Source: Streptomyces violaceoruber (GTDB taxonomy: Bacteria; Actinomycetota; Actinomycetes; Streptomycetales; Streptomycetaceae). Taken from it: a DNA stretch of 64,000 bases. The notes under the pieces were generated by a model that was given only the letters and a program-made list of their open reading frames with translations, was not told where the DNA came from and did not search any database. The position numbers and the translations under genes are program-made. Each line of letters starts with the position of its first letter. Within the stretch, counting starts at the first letter, position 1. Below are positions 25,406 through 34,268 of the stretch, one piece after another. The DNA is taken from NCBI RefSeq assembly GCF_033406955.1, contig NZ_CP137734.1, forward strand, positions 5,580,001-5,644,000. Direction: 5' to 3'.

Positions 25406-25728
25406 GACGGGCAACTTCCCGCGCCCGATCGGCCCCTTAACCGCTGTTACACGCCCATCGCCGAACCGGGACAAGCCCGCCCTAAAGGACTCCTGTTCGG
25501 ATGCCGAAAACCCCTGGTCCACCACCGTGCGGCCCAGGGGTTACGGCTGCTATTGCCTGAATTCCGTAACGACGACGGAACGCTCAATCGTTGGCCAAAG
25601 CAACGGTGTTCATGTCACACCGAGTGGGGCAGCGTCCCTCCAGGGGCGCGGGGCTGCACCGGTGTGCGGCTCCGCCGCGCGGGCGCGCCCGGCCACGACG
25701 CTGCCGCACACGACGAGCAGCAGAACCC
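25406..25728. other. Intergenic region with hairpin and Streptomyces intergenic repeat
   Basis: 323 bp. A hairpin AACCCCTGG/CCAGGGGTT lies near 25507-25545. From about 25636 to 25713 is a GC-rich repeat of the kind scattered between Streptomyces genes (core CCAGGGGCGCGGGG at 25640-25653), just past the stop of pepN2. No gene seen. Confidence 0.5.
25636..25713. repeat. Dispersed Streptomyces intergenic repeat, copy 1
   Basis: Shares the core CCAGGGGCGCGGGG (25640-25653) and the following CGCG/GGCCAC pattern with the sequence at 42949-43000. I recognise it from other Streptomyces chromosomes as a repeat found after gene ends. Confidence 0.55.
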
Positions 25729-28302
25729 TCACGCACCCCCGTCACAGGCCTGCGCCCGCAGCGCCCGCGCCAGGTCGTCCCGCGCCTCCAGCACCAGCCG
25801 GCGCAGCGCCGGGGCCGCGTCCTCGTGCGCCGACAGCCACGCGTCGGTCGCGTCCAGGGTGTCCTGGGAGTCCCGCAGCGAGGGGAACAGGCCCCGGACC
25901 ACGTCCATCCCGATCTGGATGGACCGCTCGGCCCACACCCGCTCGATCGCCGCGAAGTACTTCTCGGCGTACGGCGCGAGCAGGTCCCGCTGCGAGGGCT
26001 GCGCGAACCCGGCGATGGTCGCCTCCACCAGCGCGTTCGACAGCGCGTCCGACTCCACGACCTGCGCCCAGGCCTGCGCCTTCACCGCCGCCGAGGGGCG
26101 GGCCGCCAGGCAGCGCACCTGGTGGCGCTTGCCGGAGGCCGTGTCGTCGCGGGCCAGCTCGGCGGCCAGGACGCCCTCGTCGGCGGCGCCGTGGGCCGCC
26201 AGTGGCGCGAGGAAGGCCCAGCGCAGCTCCTGGTCCACGTCCAGGCCCTCGATCTTCTCGGTGCCCTCCAGCAGCCCGCGCAGCAGCTCCAGCTCCGCCT
26301 CCCCGGACGCCACCGACGCGAAGAACCGCGCCCAGGCCAGCTGCTGCTCGCTGCCCGGCGCCGCGTCCCGCAGCTCGCGCAGCGCACCCTCGCCGAGCAG
26401 CCGGCCGCCGGTCTCCCGCCAGTCGGGGGCCGCGTAGTGCACCAGCGCCGAGTTCGTCCAGGCGTGCAGCATCTGCAGGACGCCGATGTCGGACTCGCGT
26501 CCGGCGAACCGCAGCACCAGCGCCGCGAAGTCCCGGGCCGGCAGCAGCGCGTCCCGCGTCATGTTCCACAGCGCCGACCAGCACAGGGCACGGGCCAGCG
26601 GGTCGGTCAGGGACCCCAGGTGCTCGCGCAGCGTCTCCAGCGAGGTCGCGTCGAACCGCGTCTTGCAGTACGTGAGGTCGTCGTCGTTGACCAGGACCAG
26701 CTCGGGGGCCTCGGCACCGGCCAGCTCCGCCACCACCGTGCGCGGCCCCTCCACGTCCACCTCGGCGCGCGCGTACCGCTCCAGCGCGCCCTCGGCGGTG
26801 CGCCGGTACAGGCCCACCGCGACGCGGTGCGGGCGCAGTTCGGGGTGCGACTCGGCGGCCTCCTGCACGACCGCCAGCTCGTCGACCGTGCCCGCCTCGC
26901 CCAGCAGCACCTGCGGGGTCAGCGAGTTGACGCCGGCCGTCTGGAGCCAGGAGCGCGACCAGGCCGCCATGTCCCGGCCGCTGGTCTCCTCCAGGACCGA
27001 CAGCAGGTCACCGAGGCGCGTGTTGCCGTACGCGTGCCGCTTGAAGTAGCGCCGCGCGCCCTCCAGGAACGCGTCCTGACCGACGTACGCCACCAGCTGC
27101 TTGAGCGCGGAGGCGCCCTTGGCGTAGGTGATGCCGTCGAAGTTGAGCTTGGCGTCCTCCAGGTCACGGATGTCGGCCGTGATCGGGTGCGTGGAGGGGA
27201 GCTGGTCGGCGCGGTACGCCCAGGCCTTGCGGCGGTTGGCGAAGGTGATCCAGGCGTCCTTGAAGCGGGTCGCGCCGACGTTCGCGAACGCACCCATGAA
27301 GTCGGCGAAGGACTCCTTCAGCCACAGGTCGTCCCACCACTCCATGGTGACCAGGTCGCCGAACCACATGTGCGCCATCTCGTGCAGGATCGTGTTGGCG
27401 CGGCCCTCGTACGACGCCCGCGTCACCTTCCCGCGGAAGATGTACTCCTCCCGGAAGGTCACCATCCCCGGGTTCTCCATCGCGCCCAGGTTGTACTCGG
27501 GCACGAACGCCTGGTCGTACTTCCCGAAGGGGTACGGGTAGTCGAAGTGGTCGTGGAAGAAGTCCAGCCCCTGCTTGGTGATCAGGAAGACGTCGTCCGC
27601 GTCGAAGTGCGGCGCCAGGCCCTTGCGGCACAGGGCGCCGAGCGGGATCTCCAGCCGGGTGCCGTCCTCGAAGGTCCGCTCGTAGGAATCCGTCACGTAG
27701 TGGTACGGACCCGCCACCACACACGTGATGTACGTCGAGATCGGCTTCGTCTCCGCGAACCGCCACACCCCGTCGACCCGCTCGCCCGCGCCGTTGGACC
27801 ACACCGTCCACTCCTCCGGCGCCCGCACCTCGAAACGGAAGGGTGCCTTGAGGTCCGGCTGCTCGAAGGTGGCGAAGACCCGGCGCGAGTCGGCCGGCTC
27901 GTACTGGGTGTACAGGTACACCTCGCCGTCCTCCGGGTCGACGAAGCGGTGCAGGCCCTCGCCGGTACGGGAGTACGCGCACTGGGCGTCGACCACCAGC
28001 TCGTTGTCGGCGGCCAGGTCCTCCAGGGCGATCCGGGAGCCGTCGAAGACCTCGCTCGGGTCGAGGTCGCGGCCGTTGAGGGACACGGCGGTGACGCTCG
28101 GTGCGACCAGGTCGGCGAAGCTGCTCGCGCCGGGCTCGTTGCAGCGGAAGCGGAGCGTGGTGACGGACCGGAACGTGCGCGGCCCCCCGCCCTGCGCGTC
28201 ACCGACGGCCGAGCGCACGTCGAGGGACACCTCGTACCCGTCGACGGACAGCAGGGCGGCCCGCTCCCGGGCCTCGTCGCGGGACAGATTCTCACCGGGC
28301 AC
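25729..28302 (-). CDS. pepN: Aminopeptidase N (M1 zinc metallopeptidase), second copy
   Basis: 857 residues. GAMEN is at 273-277, the zinc site is His307-Glu308-x2-His311 and the third ligand is Glu330 (WLKESFADF). It lines up with the first copy (13592-16162) from the first residues on (MPG-x-NL-x-R/D-EAR) and over the catalytic core, but the C-terminal helical domain differs more. The GTG at 28302 is chosen because it matches the paralogue's start and has GAGGGAG 7 bp upstream; a GTG three codons earlier abuts that site. This copy, not the other, sits next to the DsbA-like gene, as in mycobacteria. Confidence 0.94.
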   Translation of the reverse strand: MPGENLSRDEARERAALLSVDGYEVSLDVRSAVGDAQGGGPRTFRSVTTLRFRCNEPGASSFADLVAPSVTAVSLNGRDLDPSEVFDGSRIALEDLAADNELVVDAQCAYSRTGEGLHRFVDPEDGEVYLYTQYEPADSRRVFATFEQPDLKAPFRFEVRAPEEWTVWSNGAGERVDGVWRFAETKPISTYITCVVAGPYHYVTDSYERTFEDGTRLEIPLGALCRKGLAPHFDADDVFLITKQGLDFFHDHFDYPYPFGKYDQAFVPEYNLGAMENPGMVTFREEYIFRGKVTRASYEGRANTILHEMAHMWFGDLVTMEWWDDLWLKESFADFMGAFANVGATRFKDAWITFANRRKAWAYRADQLPSTHPITADIRDLEDAKLNFDGITYAKGASALKQLVAYVGQDAFLEGARRYFKRHAYGNTRLGDLLSVLEETSGRDMAAWSRSWLQTAGVNSLTPQVLLGEAGTVDELAVVQEAAESHPELRPHRVAVGLYRRTAEGALERYARAEVDVEGPRTVVAELAGAEAPELVLVNDDDLTYCKTRFDATSLETLREHLGSLTDPLARALCWSALWNMTRDALLPARDFAALVLRFAGRESDIGVLQMLHAWTNSALVHYAAPDWRETGGRLLGEGALRELRDAAPGSEQQLAWARFFASVASGEAELELLRGLLEGTEKIEGLDVDQELRWAFLAPLAAHGAADEGVLAAELARDDTASGKRHQVRCLAARPSAAVKAQAWAQVVESDALSNALVEATIAGFAQPSQRDLLAPYAEKYFAAIERVWAERSIQIGMDVVRGLFPSLRDSQDTLDATDAWLSAHEDAAPALRRLVLEARDDLARALRAQACDGGA

Positions 28303-28447
28303 GGGCGGCACTCCCTCGGATGGTGTTCAGTATGCGGACAGCACCGATCCTGCCATGCGCCCCTGACGCGCGGCAGCCGGGAATGGGCGGGCCGGTCGTT
28401 CGGTTGCCGGGTTGAGTACTCGTTCGCGCCGCCTCATGAGGAGAGAC

Positions 28448-29086
28448 ATGTCGGAGAAGACGCCCGTCGACTTCTGGTTCGACCCCCTGTGCCCCTGGGC
28501 CTGGATGACCTCCCGCTGGGTCCTGGAGGTGGAGAAGGTCAGGGACATCGAGGTCCGCTGGCACCTGATGAGCCTGGCCGTCCTCAACGAGGACAAGCTC
28601 GACGAGCTGCCCGCCGAGTACCGCGAGCTGCTGGAGACCAAGGCCTGGGGCCCGGTACGGGTCGTCATCGCCGCCCAGGAGGAGCACGGCGCCGACGTGC
28701 TCGGCGACCTCTACACGGCGCTGGGCACCCGCATCCACAACCAGGAGGAGGGCCCGGGCCGGGAGACGGTCGCCGCGGCCCTGAAGGACGTCGGCCTGCC
28801 CGAGTCCCTCATGGACCACTGGGACGGCACCCCCTACGAGCCGCAGCTGCGCGCCTCCCACAAGGAGGGCATCGACAAGGTCGGCCAGGAGGTCGGCACC
28901 CCGGTCATCGCCGTGCCCGGCGCCGACGGCGGGCAGCTCGCCTTCTTCGGCCCGGTCGTCACCCCCGCCCCCAAGGGCGAGGACGCCGCCAAGCTCTGGG
29001 ACGGCACCCTCGCCGTGGCCTCCGTACCGGGCTTCTACGAGATCAAGCGGACCCGCACCAAGGGCCCGGACTTCAGCAACCTGTAA
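28448..29086 (+). CDS. DsbA-family, mycothiol-dependent nitroreductase (Rv2466c-like)
   Basis: 212 residues, closely like M. tuberculosis Rv2466c, a thioredoxin-fold mycothiol-dependent reductase induced by oxidative stress. The match includes VDFWFDPLCPW, TSRWVLEVEKVRDIEV, the helical insertion and IKRTRT near the end. The first active-site Cys is kept (Cys15), but the motif reads Cys-Pro-Trp-Ala, so the second Cys is Ala18. The enzyme can only use a one-cysteine mechanism with mycothiol. The cis-Pro loop (VGTPVIAV) is present. ATG at 28448 with GAGGAGAG before it. It is divergent from pepN2 and convergent with sodF. Confidence 0.9.
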   Translation: MSEKTPVDFWFDPLCPWAWMTSRWVLEVEKVRDIEVRWHLMSLAVLNEDKLDELPAEYRELLETKAWGPVRVVIAAQEEHGADVLGDLYTALGTRIHNQEEGPGRETVAAALKDVGLPESLMDHWDGTPYEPQLRASHKEGIDKVGQEVGTPVIAVPGADGGQLAFFGPVVTPAPKGEDAAKLWDGTLAVASVPGFYEIKRTRTKGPDFSNL

Positions 29087-29102
29087 GCCGTGCCGGCGCA
29101 CA

Positions 29103-29139
29103 GAAGGCCCCCGCGAGTCACGTCCTCGCGGGGGCCTTC
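29103..29139. terminator. Two-way terminator between DsbA-like gene and sodF
   Basis: A perfect 15-bp stem (29103-29117, 29125-29139) with a 7-nt loop, between convergent genes. Confidence 0.75.
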
Positions 29140-29201
29140 CTCATTCCGCCCGCCCGGTGAAGGTTGAGAAGACGATCACGAGGCGGGACGACTCAAGGGG
29201 T

Positions 29202-29843
29202 TCAGGGGGCCAGCAGCAGCGTGTTGGTGCGGGACTTGGCGGCCTCGTAGCGCCTGGCCACGTCCTGCCAGTTGACGACGGCCCACATGGCGTCGATGAA
29301 GTCGACCTTCTGGTTCTTGTACTGCAGGTAGAAGGCGTGCTCCCAGGCGTCGAAGACCAGGATCGGGGTGGAGCCCTGGCCGACGTTGCCCTGGTGGTCG
29401 TAGATCTGCTCGACGATCAGCCGGCCGCTCAGCGGCTCGTAGGCCAGCACGCCCCAGCCCGAGCCCTGGGTGGTCGCGGCGGCCTTGGTGAGCTGCGCCC
29501 GGAATCCGGCGAAGGAGCCGAAGGACTCGGCGATCGCGTCGGCCAGCTCGCCCACGCCGTCCTTGTCCAGGGGCTCGCCGCCGCCGTCACCGGTCATGTT
29601 GTGCCAGTAGATCGAGTGCAGGATGTGGCCGGAGAGGTGGAAGGCCAGGTTCTTCTCCAGGCCGTTGATCGAGCCCCACGTCTCCTTGTCCCGCGCCTCG
29701 GCGAGCTGCTCCAGCGTGTCGTTGGCGCCCTTGACGTACGCGGCGTGGTGCTTGTCGTGGTGCAGCTCGATGATCTCGGGACTGATCACGGGAGCCAGCG
29801 CGGAGTAGTCGTACGGCAGTTCAGGAAGCGTGTAGACGGACAT
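29202..29843 (-). CDS. sodF: Iron-(zinc) superoxide dismutase
   Basis: This 213-residue cytosolic enzyme turns superoxide into oxygen and hydrogen peroxide. Metal ligands are visible as His28 (ELHHDKHH), His76 (HILHSIYW), Asp165 and His169 (VFDAWEHA). The Fe/Mn family length is normal. The ATG at 29843 has GGAGGGG 8 bp upstream. The promoter carries TTGCAA-N5-TTGCAA, the known Nur box. In S. coelicolor, Nur with nickel represses sodF so that the Ni-SOD (sodN) is used instead. The same switch is expected here, so the gene should be on when nickel is scarce. Confidence 0.97.
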
Positions 29844-29866
29844 GGCGGATCCCCTCCGGCCTCTTA

Positions 29867-29883
29867 TTGCAAAAGCCTTGCAA
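29867..29883 (-). promoter_or_regulatory. Nur (nickel-responsive Fur-family) operator of sodF
   Basis: TTGCAA (29867-29872), 5 bp, TTGCAA (29878-29883), centred about 32 bp before the sodF start codon. It matches exactly the Nur consensus known from S. coelicolor sodF. Confidence 0.85.
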
Positions 29884-29942
29884 CTGCACGCTAGCAGCAA
29901 GAGGCTCGGAAGGGGTGGCGGGCCGGGCCCGGCGCACACGAA

Positions 29943-29974
29943 AGGGCCCCCGCACGGCTTCGTGCGGGGGCCCT
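29943..29974. terminator. Hairpin between sodF promoter and MITE-like element
   Basis: A perfect 14-bp stem with a GCTT loop (arms 29943-29956 and 29961-29974). It is probably the original terminator of the leftward permease gene, now separated from that gene by the 188-bp element. Confidence 0.7.
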
Positions 29975-29995
29975 CGGGAGCCTCGCGGCAGGCCT

Positions 29996-30183
29996 TAGGG
30001 GGTGTCGTTTGGATCTTGCCGGGGGCGCGGGGTCTGGCACGCACATCTGCGGCGTTGTCGTCGGTTGCCAACGCTCCGCGTTGTCGCCCTCCTCCGCCTT
30101 GCAGCCGCACGCACCAGACCCCGCTCGGGTCGGCCACAAGGCACCGTCGGCCGCGGCCGGCCTGATCCAAACGACACCCCCTA
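29996..30183. mobile_element. MITE-like element with 20-bp perfect inverted ends
   Basis: The ends TAGGGGGTGTCGTTTGGATC (29996-30015) and its exact complement (30164-30183) face each other. Partial matching continues inward (GGATC-x2-GCCGG on both sides). The 148 bp between hold no coding sequence that makes sense, so it would need a transposase from elsewhere. The flanks read TTAG and CTAG, fitting a TA-centred target as used by IS5-family groups. The right end supplies the TAG stop of the permease gene. I recall similar ends in other Streptomyces genomes. Confidence 0.7.
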
Positions 30184-31566
30184 GTCGCGGGCCGCGCCCC
30201 GCCGCTGCCGGGCGTAGCCGACGGCCGCCAGGACCAGCGTCATCCCGCCCGTCGAGTACAGCTGCACCCGGGTGTCCGGTTCGCGGGCCATCAGGACGAA
30301 CACCGCGGCCATGCCCGCCAGCGCCACCCAGGTCAGCCACGGGAAGGCCCACATGCGCACGACCAGCTTCTCGGGCGCCTCCCGCTCCAGGCGGCGGCGC
30401 AGCCGCAGCTGCGCGGCGGCGATGAAGATCCAGACGACCAGGATGACCGCGCCGATCATGTTCAGCAGCCAGGAGAAGACGTCGTCCGGCCGCCAGTAGC
30501 TGAGCAGCACGCAGCCGAAGCCGAAGAGGGAGGAGACCAGCACCGCGACCCGCGGCACCCCGCCCGACACCCGGCCCAGCACCTTCGGTCCCTGACCCCG
30601 CTCGACCAGCGAGTAGCCGATGCGTGAGGCCCCGTAGATGTTGGCGTTCATCGCGCTCAGCAGCGCCACCAGCACCACGATGTTCATGAGCTGCCCCGCG
30701 CCCGGGATGCCCAGCTCGTCGAGGGCCGCCACGTACGGGCCCTTCTCGACGACCTCGGGGGAGTCCCACGGGACCAGGGTCACGATGACCGCCATCGAGC
30801 CGATGTAGAACAGCGCGATGCGCCACATCGCCGTCCGCACGGCGCTCGCCACGCCCCTGACCGGGTTCTCCGACTCGGCCGCCGCGATGGTCACCGTCTC
30901 CAGGCCGCCGTAGGCGAACACCGAGGCGAGCAGGCCGATGATCAGGCCGTTGCCGCCGTGGGGCAGGAAGTCGCCCAGGTGGGAGGTGCCGGGGGAGTCG
31001 GTGCCCGGCAGGACCCCGCAGATCGCCAGCACGCCCAGCACCAGGAACAGCGAGATGGCGCCGACCTTGAGCGCGGCGAACCAGAACTCGAACTCGCCGA
31101 AGTTCTTCACGGCGGCCAGGTTCGTCCCGCAGAACACCACCATGAACAGCGCCACCCACGCCCACTCGGGCGTGCCCGGCAGCCAGCCGTGCACGATCTG
31201 CGCCGCGCCGATGCCCTCGAGCCCGACGGCCGTGCACAGCAGCACCCAGAACGCCCAGCCCGCGGTGAAACCGGCCCACGGGCCGATCGCCCGCTCGGCG
31301 TGCGCGGAGAAGGAACCGGAGGAGGGGTACGCGGCGGACATCTCGCCCAGCATCCGCATCACCAGCATCACGAGGAGGCCGGAGACGGTGTAGGCGACGA
31401 CGATCGAGGGCCCCGCGGCGGCGATACCGGCGCCGGAGCCGACGAACAGCCCGGCTCCGATCACCCCGCCGAGGGCGATCATCGACAGGTGGCGCTGCTT
31501 GAGGCCGTGGGAGAGGGAAGCGTCCGCCGGCTGCCGGGGCGCCTTGGCGGTGGTGCTGTTGGACAT
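30181..31566 (-). CDS. APC-family amino acid permease
   Basis: This 461-residue transporter of the AAT (amino acid/GABA permease) type has about 12 helices. It begins with the typical [20 protein letters not shown] (helix 1), followed by [23 protein letters not shown], and [15 protein letters not shown] in loop 6-7. It imports a neutral or basic amino acid; specificity is not readable. The stop codon lies in the right end of the MITE-like element, so the last residues (QRRGAARD) may have been changed by its insertion. The ATG at 31566 has only a weak GGACGAG-like site. Its nearest relative in the window is the permease at 32615. Confidence 0.92.
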
Positions 31567-31954
31567 GGAGCGGCTCGTCCAATGCGTGGGGGGACGGGTG
31601 GCGGTGGGGTGAGGGGGGTGGGGTGCGGGGACGTGGGGGCTGGGCAGGGCAAAAGCGCCCACAGTTTCCGGTCTCGCGCCGCCCGGCGACAGCGGCGGCC
31701 CACGATGCGGACGGACCGGATACGGAATGCGATCATCCGAATACGGCGTTCCGCCTGCCGGCGCGCCCGGGTGACGTCCGCCTCACCTGCTCGGTGACCG
31801 GTCTCACCCGAGTCCGGGTGTATCCCGCGGCCTTTGTCGGGAGCCCACCAAGTCCGGGAGCGGGCCTTTGTCGAGCGCTGCCGGTGATCGGTCCCGCCCG
31901 CTGGGATAGCGTCGCGGTGTCCGACATGTCCACACCACCCCTCGCGGAGTCCCC
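31567..31954. other. Intergenic region between divergent permease and bioY
   Basis: 388 bp. Near the permease it is rich in G/T runs (GTGGGG repeats). A CCTTTGTCG motif occurs twice (near 31829 and 31865). A TAGCGT at 31907-31912 could be the bioY -10 box. I see no gene and no riboswitch fold that I can name, and no BirA-type operator. Confidence 0.45.
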
Positions 31955-32536
31955 ATGAGCACCGCTGCCGTCCCCGCCCGATCCGGGCAGGTCCTCGCCG
32001 ACCTCATCCCCTCCTCCCGAGTCCGGGACGTCGCGCTCGTGGCGGGCGGTGCCGTGCTCACCGGCATCGCGGCCCAGATCGCGGTGCCCGTGCCCGGCTC
32101 CCCGGTGCCGGTGACCGGCCAGACCTTCGCGGCACTGCTCGTCGGCACCTCGCTCGGCGCCCGCCGCGGCCTGCTCTCCCTCGCGCTCTACGCCCTTCTC
32201 GGCATGGCGGGCGTGCCGTGGTTCGCCGAGGGCGGCTCCGGCACCGCCGCGCCCTCCCTCGGCTACGTCTTCGGCATGCTGCTCGCCGCCACGGTCGTGG
32301 GCGCCCTGGCCCGCCGCGGCGCCGACCGCTCGGTGCTGCGCACGGCCGGCACGATGCTGCTCGGCGAGGCGATCATCTACGCCGTCGGCGTGCCGTACCT
32401 GGCCCTCGCCGCCGACATGTCCCTCACCGCCGCGATCGCGGCCGGTCTCACCCCGTTCCTGATCGGCGACGCGCTGAAGGCCGCGCTGGCGATGGGCGTC
32501 CTGCCCACCGCGTGGAAGCTGGTCGACAAGCGGTAA
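31955..32536 (+). CDS. bioY: Biotin transporter BioY (ECF S component)
   Basis: This 193-residue membrane protein with about six hydrophobic helices is the substrate-binding part of a biotin importer. The family signature is seen in AAQIAVPVPGSPVPVTGQTFAALLVGTSLGARRG, in YALLGMAGVPWFAEGGSG, and in the end FLIGDALKAALA. No bioM/bioN or ecfA/T genes are next to it, so it works alone or with a shared energising module encoded elsewhere. GCGGAG ribosome site before the ATG. It is convergent with permease 2, with a strong shared hairpin. Confidence 0.94.
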   Translation: MSTAAVPARSGQVLADLIPSSRVRDVALVAGGAVLTGIAAQIAVPVPGSPVPVTGQTFAALLVGTSLGARRGLLSLALYALLGMAGVPWFAEGGSGTAAPSLGYVFGMLLAATVVGALARRGADRSVLRTAGTMLLGEAIIYAVGVPYLALAADMSLTAAIAAGLTPFLIGDALKAALAMGVLPTAWKLVDKR

Positions 32537-32553
32537 CCGGCCGCGGGCCCACG

Positions 32554-32601
32554 CGGAAGAGGCTCGCCGGAGCGCGACAGCGCCCCGGCGAGCCTCTTCC
32601 G
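32554..32601. terminator. Two-way terminator between bioY and permease 2
   Basis: A perfect 17-bp stem (32554-32570, 32585-32601) with a 14-nt loop, followed by TTTCC on the plus strand. Confidence 0.8.
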
Positions 32602-32614
32602 TTTCCCCGCGGGG

Positions 32615-34060
32615 TCAGCCCTTCGCGGCGCCGGCCGTCCGCGTCGCGGTGATCCGCTGCTTGACGAGGGCGACGACCACGACGAGCGCGGCGACGAGCA
32701 GCGACAGCAGTACGGTGCTGCGCCCGTCGTGCTCGGTGTCGGTCAGCATGTAGCCGAGCACGAAGACGATGACCGCGGCGGCCGCCCAGGTCAGATACGG
32801 GTACAGCCACATCCGCACGACCAGCTTCTCCGGCGCCTCGGCCTGGATGATCTTCCGCAGCCGCAGCTGCGAGAAGCAGATGGCCAGCCAGACGAAGAGG
32901 GCCACGGCGCCCGAGGAGTTGAGCAGGAAGAGGAAGACCGTGTCGGGGAACTTGTAGTTGAAGAAGACCGCGACGAAGCCGAAGACGACGGACGACAGGA
33001 TCGCCGCCTGCGGCACCCCGCGCCGGGTGGTCCGGGCGAACGCCTTCGGCGCGTCCCCGCGCCGGCCGAGCGAGAAGGCCATGCGGGAGGCGGTGTAGAG
33101 CCCGGAGTTCAGACAGGACAGCACGGACGTCAGCACGATGAAGTTCATGATCTCGCCGGCGTTCGGGATCCCGAGCGAGTCCAGCGCGGCGACGTAGGAG
33201 CCCTGGTCGACGATCGACTGCGAGTCCCAGGGCAGCAGCGCGACCACGACGAAGATGGACCCGAGGTAGAAGACGGCGATGCGCCAGATGATGCTGTTGG
33301 TCGCCTTGGTGACGGCCCGCTGCGGGTCCTCGGACTCACCGGCGGCGAGCGTGGGGATCTCGCTGCCCATGAACGAGAAGACGACGAGCAGTACGCCGGT
33401 GAGAACGGCCCCGGCCCCGTGCGGCAGGAAGCCGCCGTGCTCGGTGAGGTTCCCGAGCCCCGCCCGGTCGCTGTCGACGCCGGGCAGCACCCCGAAGACG
33501 GCCAGCCCGCCGACGACGATGAACGCGGCGATGGCGACGACCTTGATCCCGGCGAACCAGAACTCGAACTCGCCGTAGGAGCCGACGGAGGCGAGGTTGG
33601 TGGCGGTGAGCACGACCATCACGATCAGTGCCCAGCCCCACTGCGGCACGGCGGGAATCCACCCTTCCAGGATCTTGGCCCCGGCGGTGGCCTCCACGGC
33701 CAGCACCACGACCCAGAAGAACCAGTAGAGCCAGCCGATGGAGAACCCGGCCCACGGGCCGAGCGCGCGGTCGGCATGTGCGGAGAACGAGCCCGAGGTC
33801 GGGTTGGCGGCCGACATCTCCCCGAGCATCCGCATCACCAGCACCACGAGCGTGCCGACGAGGGCGTACGAGAGGAGGATGCCGGGTCCCGCGGTGGCGA
33901 TTCCCGAACTGGAACCCACGAACAGCCCGGCTCCGATGACGCCGCCGATGGCGATCATCGAAAGGTGGCGGTTCTTGAGTCCGGCCTGAAGACCGGTATC
34001 GGGTCCACAGGGGCCCGCGGGTCCTTCCTCGGGCTTGGTCAGGGTCGGCTGCGAAGTCAT
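32615..34060 (-). CDS. APC-family amino acid permease, second copy
   Basis: 481 residues, about 12 helices, same AAT subfamily as the permease at 30181 (shared [54 protein letters not shown]). The pair flank bioY and are probably an old duplication with different substrates. The loop after helix 6 (GESEDPQRAVTKATNSIIWRI) is conserved. The start is taken at the ATG at 34060; a ribosome site is not obvious (AAAGGA is 12 bp away) and a GTG at 34093 is possible. Confidence 0.92.
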   Translation of the reverse strand: MTSQPTLTKPEEGPAGPCGPDTGLQAGLKNRHLSMIAIGGVIGAGLFVGSSSGIATAGPGILLSYALVGTLVVLVMRMLGEMSAANPTSGSFSAHADRALGPWAGFSIGWLYWFFWVVVLAVEATAGAKILEGWIPAVPQWGWALIVMVVLTATNLASVGSYGEFEFWFAGIKVVAIAAFIVVGGLAVFGVLPGVDSDRAGLGNLTEHGGFLPHGAGAVLTGVLLVVFSFMGSEIPTLAAGESEDPQRAVTKATNSIIWRIAVFYLGSIFVVVALLPWDSQSIVDQGSYVAALDSLGIPNAGEIMNFIVLTSVLSCLNSGLYTASRMAFSLGRRGDAPKAFARTTRRGVPQAAILSSVVFGFVAVFFNYKFPDTVFLFLLNSSGAVALFVWLAICFSQLRLRKIIQAEAPEKLVVRMWLYPYLTWAAAAVIVFVLGYMLTDTEHDGRSTVLLSLLVAALVVVVALVKQRITATRTAGAAKG

Positions 34061-34268
34061 GGGGGGAGGGTTTCCTTTGCGCCGGTCGAGCACTTTCCCG
34101 TACGAGCGGTGTACGAGCCGGACCAGTGAAACGGAGGCGAACGAATTCAGGAACCTTTGAATCCGGATCGTTACTTGAGCTTTTCCTGAGCTTTTAAAGT
34201 TTTACGCATCGTTTTCCCAGTCGCGACCCGAAGCGTCCACCGCCTGGCCCGCGTGTCACACTCGACGC

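Noticed and set aside
25591..29160. Plus-strand frame of about 1,190 codons across pepN2 and the DsbA-like gene
   Set aside because: Shadow frame; crosses two real genes and an intergenic repeat and has no domain content.
30002..30184. Short mirrored frames (about 60 codons each way) inside the MITE-like element
   Set aside because: They share first and last residues only because the element has inverted ends; no coding signal.
31567..31954. Possible riboswitch or BirA operator before bioY
   Set aside because: No BirA-type palindrome and no recognisable riboswitch core could be found.
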